The notes below the pieces were generated by a model that saw nothing but the letters and a program-made list of their open reading frames with translations, was not told the DNA's origin and searched no databases. A stretch of DNA of 64,000 nucleotides, taken from assembly GCA_018814305.1 (NCBI GenBank), contig JAHJAA010000091.1, forward strand, positions 16,281 to 80,280, in the 5' to 3' direction. The first letter of the stretch is position 1; each line of letters starts with the position of its first letter. The translations under genes and the position numbers were made by a program. This document shows positions 1-8,766 of the stretch, in pieces. The DNA is from Pseudomonadota bacterium. Its GTDB lineage: Bacteria; Desulfobacterota; Desulfobulbia; Desulfobulbales; JAGXFP01.

Positions 1-397
1 ACGACCGGCCCTGATTCGTGTCAAGGCAAAACCTTTTTTGATAATCCACGGGAGTTGATAAGGGTATGATTTTCAAACATTTCTTGCCAATAAAAAGAAA
101 TAGTAATAAATAGGTCATGTACGAGAATGGCTTCATTTCTGGTTGGTTTTTTGCTACGTATGTTTTTCTCCGGTGAAATGTTCCTTTGAAAGTGCGCGAT
201 TGTTGCGCCTTGGGTCGGAAGCTTTTTTCTGAAGAATGGGGTGACGTTGGCCTGTAATACCTATTGAATATCTTTGCCCCTGGGTTTCAAGATGATCCTT
301 TAAGGTGGGTAAAGTGTATCTGGTTTTTTGCCCAGTGATCTGTAGTCAACAGATCACTGTAGTTTCTATAAATCTTTAAAAACTGGTCGATTCTTGA
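1..397. other. Intergenic leader, no gene seen
   Basis: No open frame with recognisable protein similarity was found here. The sequence is relatively AT-rich. The only structure noted is the perfect hairpin at 333-359 (listed separately) just before the first gene. An upstream gene may end outside the window. Confidence 0.5.
333..359. other. Perfect 10-bp inverted repeat upstream of the radical SAM gene
   Basis: CAGTGATCTG (333-342) and CAGATCACTG (350-359) are perfectly complementary, with a 7-nt loop. The repeat lies about 40 bp before the ATG at 398 and has no clean T-run after it. It could be an operator, a 5'UTR hairpin or a weak terminator for an upstream gene. The sequence does not decide between these. 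Confidence 0.5.
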
Positions 398-1345
398 ATG
401 GGTTATTTATTCGGACCGGTAAATTCCCGGCGGCTTGGCTTGTCGCTCGGGGTAGATCTGCTTCCTGCAAAAATCTGCAATTATGACTGTCTGTACTGTG
501 AGGTGGGAAAGACCCTACGGTTGACCTGCGACAGGAGAGAGTATGTCCCAACCCGGGCGGTCATTGCGGAGCTGAAAGATTACCTGGCGGAAGTTACCTC
601 TGGGCGCTTGGCTCGGCCGGACTATATAACGATTACTGCCTCGGGCGAACCGACCCTCCATGCAGGCATCGGCGAAGTAATCCGATTTATCAAGAGTGAA
701 ACGGATTTTCAGGTTGCAGTTTTGACCAATGGCTCAACCTTTGCCGATCTCCAGGTGCGGTTGGATCTCCTGGCAGCGGACCTGATCATACCTTCTTTAG
801 ATTCGGCCAGGTTGGAAAGTTTTGTCGAAGTGAACCGTCCGGCCCCATGTTGTGTCTCCCTGGAAGAGATGATTGGTGGTCTGGCGGATTTTGGCGAGGA
901 GTTCGGCGGGGAGGTCTGGCTTGAAGTCCTCCTGGTCAAGGATGTGAATGATGGGGCCGCCGATCTTGAGCAGTTACGGGCAGCTGTGGCCCTGATCAAG
1001 CCTGATCGTCTGCAACTGAATACCGTGGTGCGACCTCCCGCCGAGGATCGCGCCAAACCCATGGAGCAGGGGCGGCTTTTGGAAATTGCCCGGAGTTTTT
1101 CCGGGACCTTTGTTGAGATTATCGCTGAATTTCCCGAAAATCGATTTCGCAAGGAGAGAGAAGCAGCAGGGTATGAAATTTTTGAGATGTTGCAACGGCG
1201 GCCCTGCACCCACCAGGATATCTGCCAGGCTCTTGGAATGGAGCCTTCAGCAGTAACCAAGATTATCAATGAGCTGTCGGAAACAGCCCGAATAAGAGAG
1301 ACGATTTATGACGGAAGAACGTACTACCAATCCACCAAAAGATAA
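398..1345 (+). CDS. Radical SAM protein (COG0731/TYW1-like family) with C-terminal winged-helix-like region
   Basis: This 315-aa protein opens with YLFGPVNSRRLGLSLGVDL and then the radical SAM cluster motif CNYDCLYC (C-x3-C-x2-C) near residue 30. That is the standard opening of the COG0731 Fe-S oxidoreductases, bacterial relatives of wyosine synthase TYW1. TASGEPTLH fits the GEP-type motif that binds SAM. The last ~70 residues (RRPCTHQDICQALGMEPSAVTKIINEL) look like a winged-helix DNA-binding domain. The substrate is unknown. The ATG at 398 is favoured because the family motif begins immediately after it. Its 3' end overlaps the RNase E/G start by 38 nt, so the two are probably cotranscribed and coupled. 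Confidence 0.85.
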   Translation: MGYLFGPVNSRRLGLSLGVDLLPAKICNYDCLYCEVGKTLRLTCDRREYVPTRAVIAELKDYLAEVTSGRLARPDYITITASGEPTLHAGIGEVIRFIKSETDFQVAVLTNGSTFADLQVRLDLLAADLIIPSLDSARLESFVEVNRPAPCCVSLEEMIGGLADFGEEFGGEVWLEVLLVKDVNDGAADLEQLRAAVALIKPDRLQLNTVVRPPAEDRAKPMEQGRLLEIARSFSGTFVEIIAEFPENRFRKEREAAGYEIFEMLQRRPCTHQDICQALGMEPSAVTKIINELSETARIRETIYDGRTYYQSTKR

Positions 1346-3179
1346 TATTGAACCCAAAAAAAACGAACCTGCCGGGTCGGTTATTGCCCGTATTGGGCAA
1401 TGGTTTTCCGGGGGACGAAAGAATTCTGAGGATAAACCAATGACTGAACCATCCGCACCCGAGGTGCGTGAAGAGAAGAAAGCTGAAACTGCTGAAGGGC
1501 GGTCGCCTGAGGGAGGGGCCCCTCGCCGTCGCCGATCCCGAAGACCCACTCGTTCAAAGCGTCCCAAGGAGATTAAACCGGATGCGGAGGTCGTTCTGGA
1601 CGCGCCGGTGGAAGAAAAATCGATCCCTGCCGTGAAAAAGGAAAAATCACCAGCGGAGGAGAGCGAAGGCGATGACAGTGCCCCTGCCGCAAATGTGTTG
1701 CGCAAACTCCTGATCAATACAGATGAACCCGAGGAATGCAGGATCGCACTGTTGGAGAATGGTCGGATCGAGGCCTTTTTTGTTGAAACCGTCCTCCATA
1801 CCCAGACCAAGGGTAATATTTATAAGGGGAAGATCGTCTCGGTCGAGCCCAGTCTACAGGCGGCTTTTGTTGACCTTGGCGAGGGGAAAAATGGCTTTCT
1901 GCCCTTTAATGAGATTCATCCTGAATATTATCATGGGGAGGTTGATCCCCAGGCCCATTGGAAAAGCCTGGATATGGAAAAGGTTCTGCGCAAGGGGAGT
2001 GAGGTCTTGGTTCAGGTGGTCAAGGAGGCCACCGGGAATAAGGGGGCCAATATGACCACCTATCTTTCTCTGCCCGGTCGGTATCTGGTTTTAATGCCGG
2101 GTAGTGACAGCGCCGGGATCTCCCGGAAGATTGAGAGCGAATCCCAAAGGACCAAGTTACGCAGTATGGTCGACAGTCTTACCTTGCCGGAAGGGATCGG
2201 GTATATCGTCAGGACCGCCAGTCGTGATATCACCAAGACCGCAGTGTCCCAGGATTTGAAATATCTTTTAAACCTATGGGAAGAGATCAAGGAGCGGGGC
2301 CAGAAACAGCCTACTCCATCCATAGTTTATCGGGAGCAGGATATTATCGCTCGTTTCCTGCGGGATCATTATACGCAGGATATTAAGGAGATCATGGTTG
2401 ATAATGAGGAAGCCTTCCTCAAGGTGAAAAAATTTCTCAACCTGATCCCGACAGGGCAGAAAAAAACCGTGGCTCGCCTTCACAAGGGTACCCAGCCAAT
2501 CTTTAACCATTATCAGGTTGAGGCCCAGATTGAACAGATCTTTCAGCCAACCGTCAGTTTGCCTTCCGGTGGTTCCATCGTCATCAATCCCACTGAAGCC
2601 CTGGTGGCTATTGACGTCAATTCGGGGAGGACTTCCAAGGATAAGAATTTTGATGAATCCATCTTTTTGGCCAACATGGAGGCTGCCGAAGAGCTGGCGC
2701 GACAACTCCGTCTCCGCGATCTGGGTGGACTGATTGTAGTGGATTTTATCGATATGCGTGATTCACGTCATATCCGTGAAGTGGAGAAAAAGGTCAAGAC
2801 CAGTATGAAACAGGATAAAGCCCGGGTTGATATCAGCCGGATTTCCCGTTTTGGGCTCATGCAGATCTCCAGACAGAAACTGGCCTCACCGGTTCAGATG
2901 GGCAATTATAATGTTTGTGAGCATTGCAAGGGCCGGGGGGTTGTTCGCTCGGTGGAAACCCTTGCCCTGGTCTATCTGCGACTATTGCAAACGGAAGTGG
3001 TCCGGAAAAATGTCAAGCAGGTTACCTGTCGTCTACCCATTGCCGTGGCCCGCTATCTGTTGAACAAAAAGAGAGCGGATCTTCTGGAGATGGAGAACCG
3101 TTATCAGGTCATTATAGCTATTGAACCTGATCCGACCATGTCTCCCACAGACCAGAAGATCGAAACCATTCGCGGGTAA
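1308..3179 (+). CDS. rng: Ribonuclease E/G family protein with charged N-terminal extension
   Basis: This is a 623-aa endoribonuclease of the RNase E/G family, acting on single-stranded RNA in mRNA decay and rRNA maturation. The family core starts near residue 130 (VLRKLLINTDEPEE). It contains an S1 domain (NIYKGKIVSVEPSLQAAFVD), the metal-binding aspartates in ALVAIDVNSGR and GLIVVDFIDMRD, and the Zn-link motif CEHCKGRG. The first ~130 residues are Lys/Arg/Glu/Pro-rich and look disordered. E. coli RNase G lacks such an extension, and E. coli RNase E carries its disordered tail at the C-terminus instead. The start at 1308 overlaps the upstream gene. An internal ATG at 1440 is an alternative. 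A direct core-only start is not supported by any obvious ribosome-binding site. Confidence 0.92.
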   Translation: MTEERTTNPPKDNIEPKKNEPAGSVIARIGQWFSGGRKNSEDKPMTEPSAPEVREEKKAETAEGRSPEGGAPRRRRSRRPTRSKRPKEIKPDAEVVLDAPVEEKSIPAVKKEKSPAEESEGDDSAPAANVLRKLLINTDEPEECRIALLENGRIEAFFVETVLHTQTKGNIYKGKIVSVEPSLQAAFVDLGEGKNGFLPFNEIHPEYYHGEVDPQAHWKSLDMEKVLRKGSEVLVQVVKEATGNKGANMTTYLSLPGRYLVLMPGSDSAGISRKIESESQRTKLRSMVDSLTLPEGIGYIVRTASRDITKTAVSQDLKYLLNLWEEIKERGQKQPTPSIVYREQDIIARFLRDHYTQDIKEIMVDNEEAFLKVKKFLNLIPTGQKKTVARLHKGTQPIFNHYQVEAQIEQIFQPTVSLPSGGSIVINPTEALVAIDVNSGRTSKDKNFDESIFLANMEAAEELARQLRLRDLGGLIVVDFIDMRDSRHIREVEKKVKTSMKQDKARVDISRISRFGLMQISRQKLASPVQMGNYNVCEHCKGRGVVRSVETLALVYLRLLQTEVVRKNVKQVTCRLPIAVARYLLNKKRADLLEMENRYQVIIAIEPDPTMSPTDQKIETIRG

Positions 3180-3333
3180 GACTGGAACAATGTGGTGCCT
3201 CACTGCTTCTTTCAGTTTTGCATAACAGCTTGATTTTAAGATTAAATAGGCGTATACTGTCTTTGTTGTTTTGAACTATTTCATGTGAACGGGCATGAGG
3301 GGGTTTAATTCAATTATCCCTGAGGGGGGAGGG

Positions 3334-3354
3334 TAGAACCTGGGGAAGGTTCTA
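3334..3354 (+). other. 8-bp perfect hairpin in the rng to HD-GYP gap
   Basis: TAGAACCT (3334-3341) pairs perfectly with AGGTTCTA (3347-3354) across a 5-nt loop. It stands next to a second hairpin at 3371-3395. No riboswitch consensus was recognised here; in particular, no c-di-GMP-I core was found, although the downstream gene is a c-di-GMP-type enzyme. Confidence 0.4.
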
Positions 3355-3370
3355 GTTTAGGTACTATGTG

Positions 3371-3405
3371 ATGGGAAGCCGGCAGCGGTTCCCATTGGTT
3401 CTTTT
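3371..3405 (+). terminator. Probable intrinsic terminator after rng
   Basis: ATGGGAAGCCG (3371-3381) pairs with CGGTTCCCAT (3386-3395) with one bulged base, followed by TGGTTCTTTTT. It lies about 190 nt after the rng stop and 155 nt before the next gene, and could end rng transcription. The T-run is short and displaced. Confidence 0.5.
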
Positions 3406-3558
3406 TCCACCTTTTCCTCCTTCAAATTTTTACAGTTAGTGTTTTCCCATCTGCTAGTGTCTGTGTTGGTCTTCAGGCCAAGCGGTTCAGGGAGTGTTGC
3501 GGGGGGACTCCTTTGAAATGAGTATGCGAATTTCATCCGGCGTTATAGGGCGATTGAA

Positions 3559-6300
3559 ATGATGAACATGCGGTTCCTGAAGGGTCTGATTCTCCTTATC
3601 TCCACAGTTATTCTCATCCTGCCCCTCTATATTTATTTCTATCTCGATCCTTCTTTGAAAACTTTCACCATCGACGGAACTGAAGATGAAGCCGTTCGGG
3701 TTGCTTCCCATCTCGCTTCGATGCTTTATGGTGATAAGGAAATTTCCTCCGGTGCTTTACCTTCAGAAATGGCTGGGGGAATCGAAAAGGCCAGGACCGA
3801 TTTTCATTTACTGAAAATTAAGATCTTTTCTGCCCTGGGAGAAGTGGTTTATTCTTCCGACAAGGAAGAAATCGGCACTGTTAATCGGAAAAGTTATTTT
3901 CATGAAGTGGTGGCCCTCGGGAATAATTTTTCGAAGGTGGTCAGGAAGGATACTCCAACGATGGAAGGGCAGATTGTCCATATGGATGTGGTGGAAACCT
4001 ATGTGCCTTTCATGAGCAATGGTAAGTTTCTTGGGGCCTTTGAGGTCTACCTCGATGTTTCTGCAGAGATGGCTTCATTACAGGGGATGGTCAACCGGCT
4101 CTATACAACGACCTTGCCCATTGTTGGCGGTCTTTTTCTGTTCATGATTCTGATCATGGTGAAACTTCGGGACGGCTTTGTCCGGAGGTTGCAGACCGAG
4201 CGGCGGCTAAAGGAGAATGAGGAGCGTTACCGGTCCCTGTTCACCCATTCCAATGATGCCATTCTAATCAGCGACGCCAACGGGCAGATTCAGGAAGTCA
4301 ACGAAGAGGCCGGGCACCTTCTGGGGTATGGCCCCGAAGGTCTTTTCGGGATGAATCTTCCGGAAATAATGAATGATCCGGAAGGAAGTGAATGGCCTGA
4401 ACTCCTTCGTCAAACCATGGATCAGGATTATGCCCGATTTGCCTCCCAGGTAAAGACCGTAGAGGGTGGGGTTCTTGACGTTGAGATCAGGACTAGTGTT
4501 GTGAGTAAAAAGAGTGGACTTGTTCAGGTATTATTAAGAGATGTAACCGAACAAAAGAACAATGAACTTGAAATCAGCCGAAGCTACCAGACCCAGACCG
4601 TTTTGAACAAGTTGTTACATCTCTCCTTGGAAAATCTCAGCCTGGCTGAGACCCTTGAACTGTTTATCTATTACATTACTTCGTTTCCCTGGTTGGTTCT
4701 TGAGCCCAAAGGGGCGATATTTCTGGTCTCTGAAAAGCCCGGAAATCTGGAACTCATTGCCCACCGAGGGTTGAATGATGCCCTGACAACCATCTGTGCG
4801 ACGGTGCCGTTCGGGAAGTGCCACTGCGGCAAATGCGCCTTGTCCGGAGAATTGGTTTTTTCTAACTGTCTGGACCATTACCATGACAACAGGTATGACG
4901 GGATCGCTCCCCACGGTCATTACTGTGTTCCCATTTTCTCCTCTGGGAAAAAACTGGTCGGGGTTTTTACCCTGTACATTAAGCCTCAGGCCAAGCGGGA
5001 CCGGTTGGTAGAAGAGACCCTTGAGGCGGCGGCCAGCGTCGTCGCCGGGGTTATTCAGCGGAAACGGGCCGAGGAGGAGTTGCAGAAGGCCAAGGAAGTT
5101 CTTGAGATTCGAGTCCAGGAGAGGACCGTTGACCTGGAGGAGGCCAATGTCCAGTTGGAGCAGGAACTCCAGGAACGGCGGGAGGCCCAGAAGGCCCTGG
5201 CCAAGGCCAATCAGGACAAGGACGATCTCATCGTCAATCTTTTTGAAATCATGTATGAAATGTTGGCCAACCGCGACCATTCCACCTTTGAGCATGCCTT
5301 ACGGGTCTCGGAAATCTCCCGGAAAATCGGGCTGGAGTTGGAGTTAAGCGAGGATGATCTGGAAATTCTCAAGCTTGGGTGTCTGGTTCATGATATCGGC
5401 AAGGTGGCCATCCCCGATGATGTTTTGTTAAAACCCGGGTTGTTTGACCGGATGGACCGGAGCATTATGCAGGTCCATACTTTGGTGGGAGCGAGTCTCT
5501 TTGCCAAACATCACCACGATTACCGGATCCGGCGGATCATTCTCCATCACCATGAGCGTCTAGATGGTTCCGGTTATCCGTATGGGTTGAAGGGTGACGA
5601 GATCGAGCTTCTGGAAAGGATCGTTGCCGTTGCCGACGTTTTTGAAGCCCTGGTTTCCCGGCGCCCATACAAACGACCCATGTCACGCCAGCGGGCGCTT
5701 GATATCCTCGCCTATGAGGCCCAGGAAGGGCGTCTTGATCCGATGATCGTCGAGGTCCTGGTCAAGGTCACCGAGACCTGGAGTCCCCTGGAAATATCCT
5801 GTGAATTCAGGGCGGATTACTCCAAGGATCTTGAAGTGTTCCGGCAGATGAGCTATTTCCGAGAGCCCTTGAGTGACTTCTATAATTATCGTTATCTGCT
5901 CTATCTTGATGATGCCAAGATGATTGGCAAGAATAATCGGGCCTATCATCTTATCCTGACCAATTTCCCGGAAATTAAGGATTTTAATCGGAGTATGGGG
6001 TTTGTTAAGACCGATCAGATTCTTGATGAGATTGGTCAGAAACTGCACCAGACCTCCGAGGATATCGGACTACGGTGTGCCAAGGAAGGCAACAACGTCA
6101 TGCTGTTGCGCAAGGGTTCCGATTTTCTGATCTATACCGAATGCTCCGATGTGCTTTTGCAGGATCTTTTGGAAGAGATCGGGGTCCATCTGGATTCCGC
6201 GACCAGTGATTGGGGATTACAGTCGAAATATCATTATTTCAAGTTCGATAGTGACTATCCTGCGGAAAAGGCTCTGAACCAGATTTTCTCTATTCATTAA
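3559..6300 (+). CDS. PAS-GAF-HD-GYP signalling protein with degenerate C-terminal GGDEF domain
   Basis: This 913-aa membrane sensor is predicted to hydrolyse cyclic di-GMP. It has an N-terminal membrane helix (residues ~5-27), a periplasmic sensor region, a second helix (~190-212), a PAS domain (~215-340), a GAF domain (~348-505), a coiled coil (~505-560) and an HD-GYP domain (~570-770). The HD-GYP domain carries HDIGK near 611 and HHHERLDGSGYP near 665-675, so the catalytic signature is intact. The last ~130 residues follow the GGDEF fold pattern (LILTNFPEIKDFNRSMGFVKTD), but the signature is KGSDF near 852. Diguanylate cyclase activity is therefore unlikely. A C-terminal GGDEF remnant after HD-GYP is an unusual order. 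The ATG at 3559 precedes a hydrophobic helix. Confidence 0.9.
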   Translation: MMNMRFLKGLILLISTVILILPLYIYFYLDPSLKTFTIDGTEDEAVRVASHLASMLYGDKEISSGALPSEMAGGIEKARTDFHLLKIKIFSALGEVVYSSDKEEIGTVNRKSYFHEVVALGNNFSKVVRKDTPTMEGQIVHMDVVETYVPFMSNGKFLGAFEVYLDVSAEMASLQGMVNRLYTTTLPIVGGLFLFMILIMVKLRDGFVRRLQTERRLKENEERYRSLFTHSNDAILISDANGQIQEVNEEAGHLLGYGPEGLFGMNLPEIMNDPEGSEWPELLRQTMDQDYARFASQVKTVEGGVLDVEIRTSVVSKKSGLVQVLLRDVTEQKNNELEISRSYQTQTVLNKLLHLSLENLSLAETLELFIYYITSFPWLVLEPKGAIFLVSEKPGNLELIAHRGLNDALTTICATVPFGKCHCGKCALSGELVFSNCLDHYHDNRYDGIAPHGHYCVPIFSSGKKLVGVFTLYIKPQAKRDRLVEETLEAAASVVAGVIQRKRAEEELQKAKEVLEIRVQERTVDLEEANVQLEQELQERREAQKALAKANQDKDDLIVNLFEIMYEMLANRDHSTFEHALRVSEISRKIGLELELSEDDLEILKLGCLVHDIGKVAIPDDVLLKPGLFDRMDRSIMQVHTLVGASLFAKHHHDYRIRRIILHHHERLDGSGYPYGLKGDEIELLERIVAVADVFEALVSRRPYKRPMSRQRALDILAYEAQEGRLDPMIVEVLVKVTETWSPLEISCEFRADYSKDLEVFRQMSYFREPLSDFYNYRYLLYLDDAKMIGKNNRAYHLILTNFPEIKDFNRSMGFVKTDQILDEIGQKLHQTSEDIGLRCAKEGNNVMLLRKGSDFLIYTECSDVLLQDLLEEIGVHLDSATSDWGLQSKYHYFKFDSDYPAEKALNQIFSIH

Positions 6301-6328
6301 TTGTCTGCCCAATAATAAAATTTTTTAT

Positions 6329-6368
6329 CTGCCCGCGTACTTTAAAGTATCACGGGCAGACTTTTTTT
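6329..6368 (+). terminator. Intrinsic terminator after the HD-GYP gene
   Basis: CTGCCCG (6329-6335) pairs with CGGGCAG (6353-6359) and is followed by a run of T (6362-6368). It lies 29 nt after the stop codon and separates this gene from the convergent cyclase gene. Confidence 0.85.
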
Positions 6369-6433
6369 ATGTATTTCTCGACCCACGCAGCTCAAAGGGG
6401 GTGAATGCCCCCATGTTTGGTGAAAGGAAACAA

Positions 6434-8638
6434 TTACTTGGTGGTATGGGTAAAGACTCCATCCCAATCGACGGGCGGCGGAGAAGTGAGGAATACCTGG
6501 CACCGCTCCTGGTAGAGGCTGTAGAGCCGGCGGTCGAGATGCTTTTCCCGTAACTGGGTAAACAGATCCAGGGCCTCCTGAAAGTGCTGGTGGCGGTATT
6601 TTTCAATGGCATTGCCATAAATTTCAAGTTCAGCCATCTTGTGTTGGTCTTCGGTGATGGCAAACAACCCATAGATCGTCAAGGGCTTCTCCCGCCCTTT
6701 GACCCTGACCAGATCCAGTTCCTGTAAGGCGAAAGTATCCGGGATATGGTTCTGCAGGGTTTCACTGATGACGATTCTGACCCCGTAATATTTGCTTAAT
6801 CCTTCCAGGCGTGAGGCCAGGTTGACGTTGTCACCGATGATTGTGTAATCAAAAAGTTCGGTGGTCCCCATGTTCCCGACCCTTACCTGGCCAGCATGGA
6901 GGCCAATGCCGATATTGATTTCAAAACCGTACTTCTGCACGAATATCTTATTCAATTTCCCCAATTCTTCAAGCATCATAATCCCTGACTTGACTGCCTG
7001 CTTTTTGTGATCTTTCACATCGATTGGGGCATTCCAAAAGGCCATGATCGCGTCCCCGATGAATTTATCCAAGGTGCCGTTGTTTTCCATAATGACCCTG
7101 GTCATGGGGGTGAAATACTCCTGGAGCAGATGGATGACCTGGGTCGGGGTGAGGCGCTCGGAAAGTGAGGTGAACCCCCGGACATCTGAAAACATGATGC
7201 TGAGTTCTTTTTCTTCCCCGGCCAGGCTTAATTTTTCAGGGGATTCTGCGATTTGATCAACCACGCTCTTGGAGACATATCGAGAAAAGGCCTCACGGAA
7301 AAAGAGTTTTTCCTTTTCGGTCCGCCAGAATTTTAGCAAGGTGAGCAGCGAGAAGTTGCCCCCCAAGGTCATGAGGGGGAAAAGTGGCGAAATAAAGATC
7401 CGCGATTCGTTCATGAACCAGAATCCGCCCCACCAGATAGCAATCCCTGCTATTCCTGTAACCGGCAGGGTCCAGCGGGCGTCGGTTACAGTAATTAAGA
7501 GTGAGGTGATCAGTCCGCAGAGGATGACCAGGCAGAGCTCCAATCCTGGAGCCCAGTCCGGTCTGGAAAAAAAATCACCTCGAATTATATTGTCGATGAT
7601 GGTGGCGTGGGCCTCAACCCCGGGGAATTGGTGGTCCAGGGGGGTGGCTCGAAGATCTTTGAGACCTGCGGCGGTGGTGCCGATCAGAACGATTTTCCCG
7701 GCCAGGGAGCCTTCGGGGAGCTGGTCTTCCAGGACGTCAGCTGCGGAAATATAGGGGAAGCTCCCCTGTTTCCCTCGAAAGTGGATGAGCATCCTGGCGC
7801 TTTTATCCACGGGGATGACAGTGGTACCGACCCTGATTGATTCAATCCCGCCGGGACTGGTTTTCAGGATGACCGGTGCCTTACCCAGTGCGGCCTTGAA
7901 GGTTGCCAGGGCGAGACTCGGGTAATAATGATTCTGCCAGGAGATCAGCAGAGGGGAACTGCGAATGATCCCGTCTTTATCCGGGTCTGTGTTGAAAAAA
8001 CCTGAACCAGGCGCTGAAGAGAGCAGGGCGGGGAGTGGCGCTATTACATCGGTGGCTTTGAGCAGCCAATCTTCCGGTGGACCGGCCCCTGGAGTTTTGA
8101 CCACGGCGAGATTGAACGGGGTAAGGCGCGGTTGATCAGAGGCGGGGAGGTCGGTCTGGCCGAATTGAAAAAAATAGCCCAGGACGTATGGTCCGTTTTT
8201 CAAGTTGTCGGCCAGGAGAATATCATTGTCCATCAAGGCCGATGGTAGTCCGGTGAAACCAACGTCCACTTGGAGATCCCTTTTCAATTCCTCCTGGATT
8301 CTAAGTGGCGAGGAGCGGTCCGGTTCGGCCAGCAGGATATCGACGCCGACTGAGGCTGCCCCGGCCTGGGTGAGTTTGGCCAGCAGCAGGGCAATCCGGT
8401 AGCGAGGCCAGGGCCATTGGCCGAATTTTTTAAGACTCGTTTCGTCAAGGTCAACGATAACCGGAACCCCGCTGGTCTCGGTGCCATGGACTCTGGTCAG
8501 GATGATGTCATAGAGTTTATTATCGAGGAATCGGCAAAACTCCGGTTGATGGACATAGGCAGCAGACAGGATGAAAGTCAGAAAAATTCCGGTGGCCAGG
8601 GTTGATAGGCTGATTTTCCTGCGGAATGATTTGAGCAT
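6434..8638 (-). CDS. CHASE2-domain class III adenylate cyclase
   Basis: This 734-aa membrane protein has an N-terminal helix, a large extracytoplasmic CHASE2 domain (~30-340, with the typical VIVDLDETSLKKFGQWPWPR), three close membrane helices (~345-430) and a C-terminal class III nucleotidyl cyclase domain (~480-650). The metal-binding aspartates are present in MFSDVRGFTSL and FIGDAIMAFW. The K in LDKFIGDA and the D in LFDYTIIGDNVNLASR fit the Lys/Asp pair that selects ATP, and the Asn/Arg transition-state residues are in NLASR. It should make cAMP in response to an extracytoplasmic cue. AAAGGA just upstream supports the start. It is divergent from the TolC gene, with 128 bp between them. 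Confidence 0.92.
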   Translation of the reverse strand: MLKSFRRKISLSTLATGIFLTFILSAAYVHQPEFCRFLDNKLYDIILTRVHGTETSGVPVIVDLDETSLKKFGQWPWPRYRIALLLAKLTQAGAASVGVDILLAEPDRSSPLRIQEELKRDLQVDVGFTGLPSALMDNDILLADNLKNGPYVLGYFFQFGQTDLPASDQPRLTPFNLAVVKTPGAGPPEDWLLKATDVIAPLPALLSSAPGSGFFNTDPDKDGIIRSSPLLISWQNHYYPSLALATFKAALGKAPVILKTSPGGIESIRVGTTVIPVDKSARMLIHFRGKQGSFPYISAADVLEDQLPEGSLAGKIVLIGTTAAGLKDLRATPLDHQFPGVEAHATIIDNIIRGDFFSRPDWAPGLELCLVILCGLITSLLITVTDARWTLPVTGIAGIAIWWGGFWFMNESRIFISPLFPLMTLGGNFSLLTLLKFWRTEKEKLFFREAFSRYVSKSVVDQIAESPEKLSLAGEEKELSIMFSDVRGFTSLSERLTPTQVIHLLQEYFTPMTRVIMENNGTLDKFIGDAIMAFWNAPIDVKDHKKQAVKSGIMMLEELGKLNKIFVQKYGFEINIGIGLHAGQVRVGNMGTTELFDYTIIGDNVNLASRLEGLSKYYGVRIVISETLQNHIPDTFALQELDLVRVKGREKPLTIYGLFAITEDQHKMAELEIYGNAIEKYRHQHFQEALDLFTQLREKHLDRRLYSLYQERCQVFLTSPPPVDWDGVFTHTTK

Positions 8639-8766
8639 AAAATTTTCCTTTGATAATTTATATTCCTTGTTAATATCACTTTATATGGGCAAGCTCAATG
8701 TTTCGTATTGACGAATTAAGTGGCGTTCGATCCCGGATGCCTGCAGTGAATTGAAAATGGAGAAAA

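Noticed and set aside
3181..3558. Possible c-di-GMP riboswitch ahead of the HD-GYP gene
   Set aside because: Two hairpins are present but the conserved GEMM core and tetraloop-receptor elements could not be found.
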